NCBI GenBank assembly: GCA_045531285.1
Contig: JAZSDT010000037.1
Coordinates: 1-6,395, forward strand
Length of the DNA: 6,395 bases
Direction: 5' to 3'
Source of the DNA: RGIG6353 sp045531285
Lineage (GTDB): Bacteria > Bacillota > Clostridia > Oscillospirales > SIG627
This document shows, one piece after another, positions 1 through 6,230 of this stretch (its first letter is position 1; every line of letters starts with the position of its first letter). The notes beneath the pieces are model-generated. The model saw only the letters and a list, made by a program, of their open reading frames with translations, searched no databases and was not told the origin of the DNA. The translations under genes and the position numbers were made by a program.

Positions 1-1270
1 GTGTTTAGTCGGTCCTCCCGGTGTCGGTAAAACGTCGGTCGCGCGGTCTGTTGCCAAAGCTTTGGGCAGAGAATATGTTCGTGTATCTCTCGGCGGTGTA
101 CGTGATGAGTCGGATATCCGCGGTCACAGAAAAACATATATAGGAGCAATGCCAGGTAGAATAATTTCCGCTTTGAAGCAGTCGGGCAGTATGAACCCTC
201 TTTTTTTGTTGGATGAAGTAGATAAGTTAACACGTGATGCTCACGGAGATCCGTCCTCTGCTCTTTTAGAAGTTCTGGACTCCGAGCAGAACAATGCTTT
301 CAGGGATCATTTTATTGAAATGCCCGTGGATCTTTCGCAATGTATGTTTATCGCTACGGCGAATACCACAGAAACTATTCCCAGACCCCTTCTTGACCGT
401 ATGGAGATAATCGAGATTCCAAGCTATACAATGACAGAAAAGCTTCACATCGCAAAGAAATATTTGATTCCTAAGCAGATGCAACGTCACGGTTTGAAGA
501 AGGATAATCTCACTGTTTCCGACGTAGCTATCAAGGAACTTATTGAAGGGTACACAAAAGAATCCGGTGTTCGTAATCTGGAAAGAGAAATAGCGCACTT
601 GTGCAGAGTTGTAGCTAAAAAAATAGTAACCGAAAAAAACGAGCATTACGCAATAGGAAAAGGCGAGATCTCGGAGTATCTCGGAAGGCAGAAGATAAAG
701 CCCAAAAAGAACCCCAAGGAGTCGCGTGTCGGTGTTGTAAACGGACTTGCCTGGACACAGGTTGGCGGAGATATGCTTGAGGTTGAAGCGTCAAGCTTTG
801 TAGGTAGCGGTAAGCTCGAGCTGACAGGTTCGCTTGGCGACGTAATGGTAGAATCCGCAAAGCTAGCCGTAAGCATTTGCAGATCAAAGGCTGAAGAGCT
901 CGGAGTAAAGAATCTGGATTTCTACAAGAACCGTGATATACACATTCACGTACCGGAGGGCGCAGTTCCCAAAGACGGACCCAGTGCGGGTGTAACAATT
1001 ACAACCGCTCTTGTTTCGGAGCTTACGGGTATCCCTGTCAAGAGCAGTGTTGCAATGACAGGTGAGATAACTCTCCGTGGAGAAGTTCTTCCCATAGGAG
1101 GTCTCAGGGAAAAGACTATGGCGGCATACTCAAACGGAATAAAAACAGTTATTGTTCCCATAGATAATCTTGATGACTTGGAAGAGGTTGACGAAGCGGT
1201 TAAAAACAGTATCAGTATTATAGGCGTATCCAATTTCCGTGATGCCTTGAATATTGCACTTGATTATTAA
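1..1270 (+). CDS. lon: ATP-dependent serine protease Lon, C-terminal half (5' truncated by window edge)
   Basis: Lon is a cytoplasmic AAA+ protease that unfolds and degrades damaged and regulatory proteins. The frame is open from base 2, giving 422 residues; about 350 residues (the N-terminal substrate-binding domain, the coiled coil and the start of the AAA+ module) lie upstream of the window. Counting from the codon at 2-4, I see Walker A GPPGVGKTS (4-12), Walker B LFLLDE (67-72), a sensor-1 stretch ATANTTETIPRPLLDR (118-133) ending in the probable arginine finger, and sensor-2 GVRNLER (189-195). The protease domain has the Ser-Lys dyad: Ser328 in PKDGPSAG (codon 983-985) and Lys371 in GGLREKTMAA (codon 1112-1114). 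The C-terminus ends at the usual place, so nothing looks broken. engB follows after 13 bases, as in B. subtilis lonA-ysxC. A TTG at 62 is internal and is not a start. Confidence 0.97.
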   Translation, partial: CLVGPPGVGKTSVARSVAKALGREYVRVSLGGVRDESDIRGHRKTYIGAMPGRIISALKQSGSMNPLFLLDEVDKLTRDAHGDPSSALLEVLDSEQNNAFRDHFIEMPVDLSQCMFIATANTTETIPRPLLDRMEIIEIPSYTMTEKLHIAKKYLIPKQMQRHGLKKDNLTVSDVAIKELIEGYTKESGVRNLEREIAHLCRVVAKKIVTEKNEHYAIGKGEISEYLGRQKIKPKKNPKESRVGVVNGLAWTQVGGDMLEVEASSFVGSGKLELTGSLGDVMVESAKLAVSICRSKAEELGVKNLDFYKNRDIHIHVPEGAVPKDGPSAGVTITTALVSELTGIPVKSSVAMTGEITLRGEVLPIGGLREKTMAAYSNGIKTVIVPIDNLDDLEEVDEAVKNSISIIGVSNFRDALNIALDY

Positions 1271-1283
1271 TAAGGAGAAAGCT

Positions 1284-1865
1284 ATGCTTAATACTTCTAA
1301 GGTAGAGCTTGTACTTACTGCAGGTCTCCCTAAGCAGCTGATTCACGATAAGATTCCTCAATTTGCATTTTCAGGAAGATCCAACGTTGGAAAAAGCTCG
1401 CTTATAAATACTCTTCTTAACAGAAAAAGCCTAGCCCGTGTCAGTACTCAGCCGGGTAAAACTATAACTATAAACTATTATAAGGTTGATGACAAAATAT
1501 ATCTTGTAGACCTTCCGGGTTACGGTTATGCAAAGCGTTCAGCCTCCGAACAGGCTAAATGGTCTGAGCTTGTAAATACTTATATTGAAAGTGCCGAGAT
1601 GAGATGCATTGTTCAGCTGATTGATTTAAAGGTCGGACCTACAAAAGACGATATTATGATGCTTGACTGGATGAATGCCAATAACGTTCCTTATTTTATA
1701 GTGGCAACAAAATCCGATAAGCTTAACACAACGAATAAAAAAGCTGCGTTGGAAGCCTTAAGAAGCTGTGAGTACATATCTCCCGATGCTGATATAATAG
1801 AATTTTCGTCCTTGAAAAAAAATGGCAAGGATGAGGTTTGGCAAAGAATAGCAGCAATGCTTTGA
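1284..1865 (+). CDS. engB: ribosome biogenesis GTPase EngB/YsxC
   Basis: EngB (YsxC/YihA) is a small essential TRAFAC-class GTPase that binds the 50S precursor and is needed for late large-subunit assembly. The product is 193 residues, the family's usual length. Motifs in order: G1 GRSNVGKSS (31-39), the G2 region STQPGKTITIN with Thr60, G3 DLPGYGYAKR (76-85), G4 TKSDK (142-146) and G5 FSSLK (174-178). The start is ATG 1284, chosen because AAGGAG at 1272-1277 sits 6 bases before it; the frame extends back to 1254 inside lon but without a ribosome binding site. It is 13 bases after the lon stop, so co-transcription is very likely. Its TGA stop lies 5 bases before a strong hairpin that covers the next gene's ribosome binding site. 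Confidence 0.97.
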   Translation: MLNTSKVELVLTAGLPKQLIHDKIPQFAFSGRSNVGKSSLINTLLNRKSLARVSTQPGKTITINYYKVDDKIYLVDLPGYGYAKRSASEQAKWSELVNTYIESAEMRCIVQLIDLKVGPTKDDIMMLDWMNANNVPYFIVATKSDKLNTTNKKAALEALRSCEYISPDADIIEFSSLKKNGKDEVWQRIAAML

Positions 1866-1869
1866 TATT

Positions 1870-1902
1870 TCTCCTCGGATATGGGTATTATATCCGAGGA
1901 GG
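1870..1902 (+). promoter_or_regulatory. hairpin sequestering the ribosome binding site of the next gene
   Basis: CTCCTCGGATAT (1871-1882) and ATATCCGAGGAG (1890-1901) are perfect reverse complements, giving a 12-bp stem with a 7-base loop; a T-G pair at 1870/1902 can extend it. The 3' arm contains the entire Shine-Dalgarno AGGAGG (1897-1902) of the gene starting at 1910, so the folded RNA would hide it. The 5' arm starts 5 bases after the engB stop codon (1863-1865), within reach of a ribosome terminating there, which suggests translational coupling. The bases after the stem (1903-1910) are not a U-run, so an intrinsic terminator is unlikely. The pairing is seen directly; the regulatory role is inferred. 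Confidence 0.7.
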
Positions 1903-1909
1903 TGTCTTT

Positions 1910-2359
1910 ATGAATATATGCTTTACGTCAAATCAAAACAGAATAAAACAATCAGTATTGCAAAGTTTAAACGGATTTCACGAGGTTTATTCATTGCCAC
2001 CCAAGGATATTGACGTGTTGGTTCTTGACGGTAAATGCGATGTTTCTGCGTTTCTCGATTGTAATATTGATACTTGTATTTTCGATGGCAGAAATTCGTT
2101 GAAGGTATTGGAGTTAAAAAACGTCAACAGTGCAGTTTCATGCGGAATGCAAGGGCTTGACAGCGTGACTTTTTCGAGTATATCCGAGGATTCCGCACTG
2201 GTTTGCATCAGAAGACCTATTTTGTTTTGCGAAAAAACGCTTTATCCCTGTGAGTTCAAAACCGTTTTTGACGGAAGTATGGGAATTTACCGTAATCTTG
2301 TATTGGCTCTTTTGTCGCATTTGGCACAAATAGAAGGAGATAAAGATGAGAAAATTTGA
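1910..2359 (+). CDS. hypothetical protein, 149 residues, function unknown
   Basis: I do not recognise this protein securely. The start is ATG 1910, 7 bases after AGGAGG (1897-1902); an in-frame extension to 1838 would run through the end of engB without a ribosome binding site. There is no signal peptide, clear membrane segment or P-loop. Residues 1-60 alternate short hydrophobic strands and turns (IDVLVLDG at 34-41, CIFDG at 56-60), as in a small alpha/beta fold. Residues 74-104 (SAVSCGM, then SVTFSSISEDSALVCIRRPI) faintly recall the 'SCG...TLSS...A+V..+R' pattern that I remember from small uncharacterised clostridial proteins, possibly related to a piece of a Mur-ligase-like N-terminal domain; this is a weak memory-based resemblance. 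Eight cysteines are spread along the chain with no metal-binding spacing. The last 14 bases overlap the next gene, so their translation is probably coupled. Confidence 0.85.
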   Translation: MNICFTSNQNRIKQSVLQSLNGFHEVYSLPPKDIDVLVLDGKCDVSAFLDCNIDTCIFDGRNSLKVLELKNVNSAVSCGMQGLDSVTFSSISEDSALVCIRRPILFCEKTLYPCEFKTVFDGSMGIYRNLVLALLSHLAQIEGDKDEKI

Positions 2360-3737
2360 AATACGAGGCTTTAACCCATGTGAAAGCCTGTTGAGGCATA
2401 CCCCCGAGCAACTCAGAGCTTTTATCAGAAGGATGAAACAGCTTCAAATGAATACAATTATTATCCACTACGATTACGGCTGGAAACGGTATAAGGAAAT
2501 AATAATTGAGGAATGTGAAAGAGCCGGCATCGAAATTATTCTTATGACCTTTGGTCCGAGAACATTTTTATCGTACGTTGATTATGACAAAGGATGGTTT
2601 GCAAAAAAAGCTGACGGAACATGTTTCAATGAAACGCTTGAGTGTGAAACTTATCCTTGCCCTCATGAAAAGGGAGTACTTGAAGCATATGAATTTGGAG
2701 CAAAAAAATGGTTGACGTCTTTGCCGCAACAGATTCGACATGTACATATGCGTGCGGCAGACGGACTGAATTTTTGCCGTTGCAATATTTGCAAAAATAT
2801 GCCCGAACAGGAAAAGTGGCAGCCTTTTGTAGATGTTTTCGTAAAAGCAGTGCTTGAAACAAGACCAGAATTGAAGTTTGAAACCGATGTGTATGTAAAA
2901 AGATATAACATTCCCGACAGATCTAATTCTTTTACTCAAATGTCAAATATAATGTTTGATACATTTTACAGACACACGGCATTTCCTATAGGTAGTAATG
3001 CCGACACCTGCAATACCGGATTACTCAATTATGCGGCTTCAACTAACGAAATCATAACGGCTAAAACGCCCAATGAGTATTACTTGCAGAAGCTTAACCA
3101 ATGGACCGAAGCTTTTACGGGTAAGGTTTATATTCACGAAAATGCAATGAAACAGTCTTATTTTGGAACTTTCCAATATGGTACCAATTCTTATTTGAAG
3201 GACTTGGAACTTTATAGTAAACTTGGCGTCAGCGGTGTGTGCTATGAAGCGTATGAACCGGGGTATTACAGCTTTTCCAAAATGTTTGAGTTGCTTGCTC
3301 GCGCAATGAACGGAGAAGAGATTAATTATAAAGAAAGCAAAATCGAAAAAGCTGTAAGCAGCTCTTGTATGAACTTATTTTGTAACGATGCGGCTTTCCC
3401 TTTGGAAAAATACATTTCGGACCCGTTTGAATTAAAAAAGGCAATGCTGTACAGACGCTTTTGGCTCGAACATACACCTTCTCTATATGGCGAATATGTT
3501 GATTTTGCATTTGAAAATAAAGATAAGCTTGATCCTGTTTTTATAGGATTTGCAATAGCTGATTGGGGAGTGAGATGGAATAAACTGAAATTTCAAGGGC
3601 TCTCTGATGGTGCATATAAAATGCTTCACACAAATAAGCTTTGGGATTTTATGGAGACTATTCCGGACAATGAGGATCCTATAGATGTTTGTACAGAGCT
3701 TATATACGAATTAGTGAAAAAGGCAGAAAAAATATAA
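2346..3737 (+). CDS. DUF4838-like / glycoside-hydrolase-like TIM-barrel protein, probably cytoplasmic
   Basis: The product is 463 residues with no signal peptide or membrane segment. The N-terminus (IRGFN at 6-10, then a helix and MNTIIIHYDYGW at 35-46, then GIEIILMTFGPRTFLS at 61-76) has the beta-alpha rhythm of a GH20/GH67-like TIM barrel. Residues 138-149, ADGLNFCRCNIC, match the Asp-then-CxCxxC signature I associate with DUF4838 proteins, which are linked to carbohydrate-active enzymes. The three cysteines (144, 146, 149) may bind a metal, perhaps with Cys93, Cys100 or Cys105. Candidate catalytic acids are Asp139, Glu265 (in VYIHEN) and Glu301/Glu304 (CYEAYEP), but I cannot assign them. 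Substrate is unknown; no transporter or sugar gene is nearby. AAGGAG (2334-2339), 6 bases upstream, fixes the start at ATG 2346, inside the previous gene. The helicase follows after 9 bases. That it is a real gene is near certain; the family call is moderate. Confidence 0.6.
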   Translation: MRKFEIRGFNPCESLLRHTPEQLRAFIRRMKQLQMNTIIIHYDYGWKRYKEIIIEECERAGIEIILMTFGPRTFLSYVDYDKGWFAKKADGTCFNETLECETYPCPHEKGVLEAYEFGAKKWLTSLPQQIRHVHMRAADGLNFCRCNICKNMPEQEKWQPFVDVFVKAVLETRPELKFETDVYVKRYNIPDRSNSFTQMSNIMFDTFYRHTAFPIGSNADTCNTGLLNYAASTNEIITAKTPNEYYLQKLNQWTEAFTGKVYIHENAMKQSYFGTFQYGTNSYLKDLELYSKLGVSGVCYEAYEPGYYSFSKMFELLARAMNGEEINYKESKIEKAVSSSCMNLFCNDAAFPLEKYISDPFELKKAMLYRRFWLEHTPSLYGEYVDFAFENKDKLDPVFIGFAIADWGVRWNKLKFQGLSDGAYKMLHTNKLWDFMETIPDNEDPIDVCTELIYELVKKAEKI

Positions 3738-3746
3738 GAGGTAGCT

Positions 3747-6098
3747 ATGTTTATTAATACGGCAGACAAAAAAGTGAATATAACCGTCACGGATATGGTA
3801 TTTGTTGCCTGCCGTAAGAGAGAACGTTTTAAAAAATTCGACAGTGCACTCAAAGACGATCCGACGTTTGCAGTAAGTGTAGTTGAGCGCGAGGAGAATA
3901 AAGCAGGGAATACATATTATCCGAATATCAACCTCTCTTGTAATTTTAAACTTGCTGAAGCCGAGCTGTCATTGACAGGGAAGACTTCTGTACTGGTGAA
4001 GGACGGGGAATATACTGTTGACGTCGTTAAATCTATGCGCTACCCGGTTAAGCTTGCAACAGAAGCGTTTGTGCACGATTGGCTGTGTGAAGCAAAGTGC
4101 CTTGCTTTTATATTTGCATCAAAACACTCTCTTGAAAAAGTAAATGTCAGAGTTTCGGTCTTTCACACAGAAACTCTCGAAAGACGCAACCATACCTACA
4201 CATATTCTTTTTTGGAATTGGAAACGTTTTTTAAGAGCACTGTAGCAGTTTTTTTGAGTTTTTTAAAAATATCCTTTTCACATATAAACGAAAGAAATGA
4301 AAAAAGCGACTCTGCCGGTTTTCCTTTTCAAACGGCACGCGACGGTCAAAAAGAGATATCAAAAGAAATTTATTCTGCAATAAAGCACAAAAACAACGTG
4401 ATAGTGAATGCTCCTACCGGACTGGGCAAAACAGTTGCTACGTTGTATCCTGCACTAAAAGCTCAGGGTAGAGGTCTGTGCAATAAAGTGTTTTATTTGA
4501 CTGCAAAAAGCTCCGGCAACGGTTCTGTGGCAGATGCTATGAAGCTTTTTGAAAAAGCCGGTTATGACACGCGAGTTTCTTTTGTAAGCGCTAAAGCTAA
4601 GGTTTGCGATAAGCGCCCGTGTTCACCGCAAAACTGCAGCTATCCTAAGGGTCATCACGAAAGGATGATGTCGGCCGTTTTCGAAATAGCAAGCGATTAT
4701 AAAATATATACGGATGAACTTATTACCGAGTATTCAAAAAAATACAATGTATGTCCGTTTTTGTTGGAAATGGAACTTGTGTGGTTCGCTGATTTAGTGG
4801 TGTGTGATTATAATTATGTTTTTGACCCTAAGGTAGCAGTTAAAATGTCAGCTTGCTTTTCCGGAAACGATACAATTCTTGTGGACGAGGCGCACAATCT
4901 TATAGACCGTTTAAGAGGAATATATTCTGCTGAAATTGACTTGAATGTCATAAAGAAGCTTTTTGATAATTCTGATTTGCCTCAAACGCTTAAAGAAGAA
5001 ATATCTGCATTTCTTGATTTCGTAAAAAATGATACTGAGGACTCGGATTTTGCGTGTGAGCCAATGTCTTCACAATCGTTGGATGGATTTGAGAGAGAAA
5101 TAAATGCACTGTTTTCTGAATTTCAGGAACATTACGAAGACAACGATGAGTTAACTGCCGAAATAATGGCTTTGTCAGATTCCTTGAAGGCTTTTGTTGA
5201 TCTGTTAACGCAACGAAGTGATAAATATATAGCTTTTTACAATGACAGCGGTAACCCTGAAATATTTATGGTAAATACGTCCGATGCACTGTTCGAGTAT
5301 TCTAAAAAGCTGGGTAACCTGGTGCTGTTTTCCGCTACTCTATTTCCTGAAGAGTATTATAAATATATGCTTGGCGCTCGCGACAACGACGCATACGTAT
5401 CGTTCCCGTCTCCTTTTGATGCCAACAACCTTCTTGTGCTGGGTTATCCCTTAAGTACGAAGTATTCCGAAAGAGAAGAGACGATTGAAGACGTTGTGAG
5501 AGCGATATGGTCGGCAGGTAGAATGAAACAGGGAAATTACATTTCCTTCTTTCCGTCATATAAATATATGGCACTGGCGATTAGTACTTTTACACGGCTT
5601 TTTCCCGACGAAAAAATAATTTATCAAAAACCGTCTATGACAGAGGAGGAAAAAGCGAGCTTTATTAATTCTTTTGGTCAATCACCTCAAAGCTCTCTCT
5701 TTGCTTTTGCTGTGTTGGGCGGTGTGTTCTCGGAAGGTATAGACCTTGTGGGAGATAAGCTTTCAGGGGCTGTTGTGGTTGGGCTTGGTTCGCTGCCTCC
5801 CAGCAGAAAAGGTGTACTTGTTTCTTCGTATTTCAGTGACTTGTTCTTTGACGGAGAAAAGTTTGCTTATCATTATCCTGGGCTTAATAAGGTATTCCAG
5901 GCGGGAGGAAGAGTCATAAGGAGCGAAAAAGATAGAGGTTTCTTATTGATTATTGACGATAGATTTCTTACCGAAGAGAATATCGAACTGCTTCCGGAAA
6001 GCTGGAGTAATGTTAAAAAAGTCAAAGATAACAACTCGATAACAGAGAAAATTTGTGACTTTTGGCAAAACTCAAAAAATGAGCCTTCTTTCCCTTGA
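3747..6098 (+). CDS. XPD/DinG-type iron-sulfur DNA helicase with degenerate PD-(D/E)XK N-terminal domain
   Basis: This is a 783-residue superfamily 2 helicase of the Rad3/XPD/DinG type, presumably a 5'-3' DNA helicase in repair. Helicase motifs: Walker A APTGLGKT (222-229), DEAH box VDEAHN (379-384), motif III FSAT (528-531), motif IV region FFPSYKYM (601-608), motif V GGVFSEGIDLVGD (658-670) and motif VI QAGGRVIRSEKDRG (718-731). Four cysteines between motifs Ia and II (287, 292, 297 in KVCDKRPCSPQNCSYPKGH, and 336 in NVCPF) fit the 4Fe-4S ligands of the family. Residues 1-190 occupy the place of the Cas4-like nuclease domain found in clostridial homologues, but the acidic residues appear lost (TGKTSVL at 77-83, TVDVVKS at 90-96). 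GAGGT (3738-3742), 4 bases upstream, supports ATG 3747. The stop codon lies inside a promoter -35 box. Helicase assignment is firm; loss of nuclease is inferred. Confidence 0.93.
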   Translation: MFINTADKKVNITVTDMVFVACRKRERFKKFDSALKDDPTFAVSVVEREENKAGNTYYPNINLSCNFKLAEAELSLTGKTSVLVKDGEYTVDVVKSMRYPVKLATEAFVHDWLCEAKCLAFIFASKHSLEKVNVRVSVFHTETLERRNHTYTYSFLELETFFKSTVAVFLSFLKISFSHINERNEKSDSAGFPFQTARDGQKEISKEIYSAIKHKNNVIVNAPTGLGKTVATLYPALKAQGRGLCNKVFYLTAKSSGNGSVADAMKLFEKAGYDTRVSFVSAKAKVCDKRPCSPQNCSYPKGHHERMMSAVFEIASDYKIYTDELITEYSKKYNVCPFLLEMELVWFADLVVCDYNYVFDPKVAVKMSACFSGNDTILVDEAHNLIDRLRGIYSAEIDLNVIKKLFDNSDLPQTLKEEISAFLDFVKNDTEDSDFACEPMSSQSLDGFEREINALFSEFQEHYEDNDELTAEIMALSDSLKAFVDLLTQRSDKYIAFYNDSGNPEIFMVNTSDALFEYSKKLGNLVLFSATLFPEEYYKYMLGARDNDAYVSFPSPFDANNLLVLGYPLSTKYSEREETIEDVVRAIWSAGRMKQGNYISFFPSYKYMALAISTFTRLFPDEKIIYQKPSMTEEEKASFINSFGQSPQSSLFAFAVLGGVFSEGIDLVGDKLSGAVVVGLGSLPPSRKGVLVSSYFSDLFFDGEKFAYHYPGLNKVFQAGGRVIRSEKDRGFLLIIDDRFLTEENIELLPESWSNVKKVKDNNSITEKICDFWQNSKNEPSFP

Positions 6099-6108
6099 CA
6101 AAGGGAGA
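6089..6108. repeat. inverted repeat around helicase stop codon and first -35 box
   Basis: TCCCTT (6091-6096) and AAGGGA (6101-6106) form a 6-bp inverted repeat with a GACA loop, extendable by a T-G and a T-A pair to 6089/6108. It straddles the TGA stop (6096-6098) and the TTGACA box (6095-6100). No T-run follows on either strand, so it does not look like an intrinsic terminator. It could be a protein-binding site, a weak 3' RNA hairpin, or chance. Confidence 0.5.
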
Positions 6109-6123
6109 AAAAGGTGATAAAAT
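6095..6123 (+). promoter_or_regulatory. sigma-70/SigA-type promoter P1 (upstream of tandem pair)
   Basis: A perfect -35 TTGACA (6095-6100) is followed after exactly 17 bases by TAAAAT (6118-6123), with an extended -10 TG at 6115-6116. Expected transcription start is near 6129-6131. The -35 overlaps the last codon and stop codon of the helicase gene. With P2 about 100 bases downstream, this resembles the tandem promoters of rRNA operons. Confidence 0.75.
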
Positions 6124-6164
6124 AGGCACACTCTCCGAGAGAGAGAAGATAGAAAAGCAACACG

Positions 6165-6191
6165 AAAAAAACTTTAAAAAAGTTTAAAAAA
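6165..6191 (+). promoter_or_regulatory. phased A-tracts / UP-element-like region before P2
   Basis: Three runs of A (6165-6171, 6176-6181, 6186-6191) begin 10-11 bases apart, about one DNA turn, and end 4 bases before the P2 -35 box. Such phasing bends DNA, and A-rich sequence here matches UP elements that bind the RNA polymerase alpha subunit at rRNA promoters. AAACTTT (6169-6175) and AAAGTTT (6179-6185) also form an inverted repeat, but with no following T-run. Confidence 0.6.
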
Positions 6192-6195
6192 GTAC

Positions 6196-6224
6196 TTGAC
6201 AAAGTGAAAGTGATGTGCTATACT
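6196..6224 (+). promoter_or_regulatory. strong extended -10 promoter P2, probable rRNA operon promoter
   Basis: TTGACA (6196-6201), a 17-base spacer, then TATACT (6219-6224) with an extended -10 TG at 6216-6217. This is close to the ideal vegetative promoter, and A-tracts lie directly upstream. Predicted transcription start is around G6231, where GCTGTCCGCG begins. No ribosome binding site or credible ORF follows within the window, which favours a stable RNA as the product. Confidence 0.85.
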
Positions 6225-6230
6225 ATCAAA

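Noticed and set aside
113..122. CGGATATCCG palindrome in lon
   Set aside because: It encodes the conserved Lon segment DIRG region and is explained by coding; a 10-base palindrome is common by chance.
266..1233. Several minus-strand ORFs across lon
   Set aside because: They are antisense shadows of a gene with intact Lon motifs throughout, and their products are low-complexity sequences without recognisable motifs.
1866..1910. The engB-downstream hairpin as an intrinsic terminator
   Set aside because: The stem is followed by TGTCTTTA rather than a U-run, and the next gene's ribosome binding site forms its 3' arm. Full termination would silence three tightly linked genes with no other promoter visible.
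2568..2939. Overlapping minus-strand ORFs opposite the glycosidase-like gene
   Set aside because: Three different frames are open over the same stretch and give Cys/Phe-rich nonsense-like products, as expected from the complement of a real gene.
6169..6185. AAACTTT/AAAGTTT inverted repeat as a terminator of the helicase operon
   Set aside because: The stem is only A-T rich apart from one G-C pair, and As rather than Ts follow; phased A-tracts before a promoter explain it better.
5873..6202. A minus-strand 109-residue hydrophobic ORF opposite the helicase end
   Set aside because: It runs through the tandem promoter region and the helicase motif VI antisense; its hydrophobic character comes from complementing Lys/Glu-rich and A-rich sequence.
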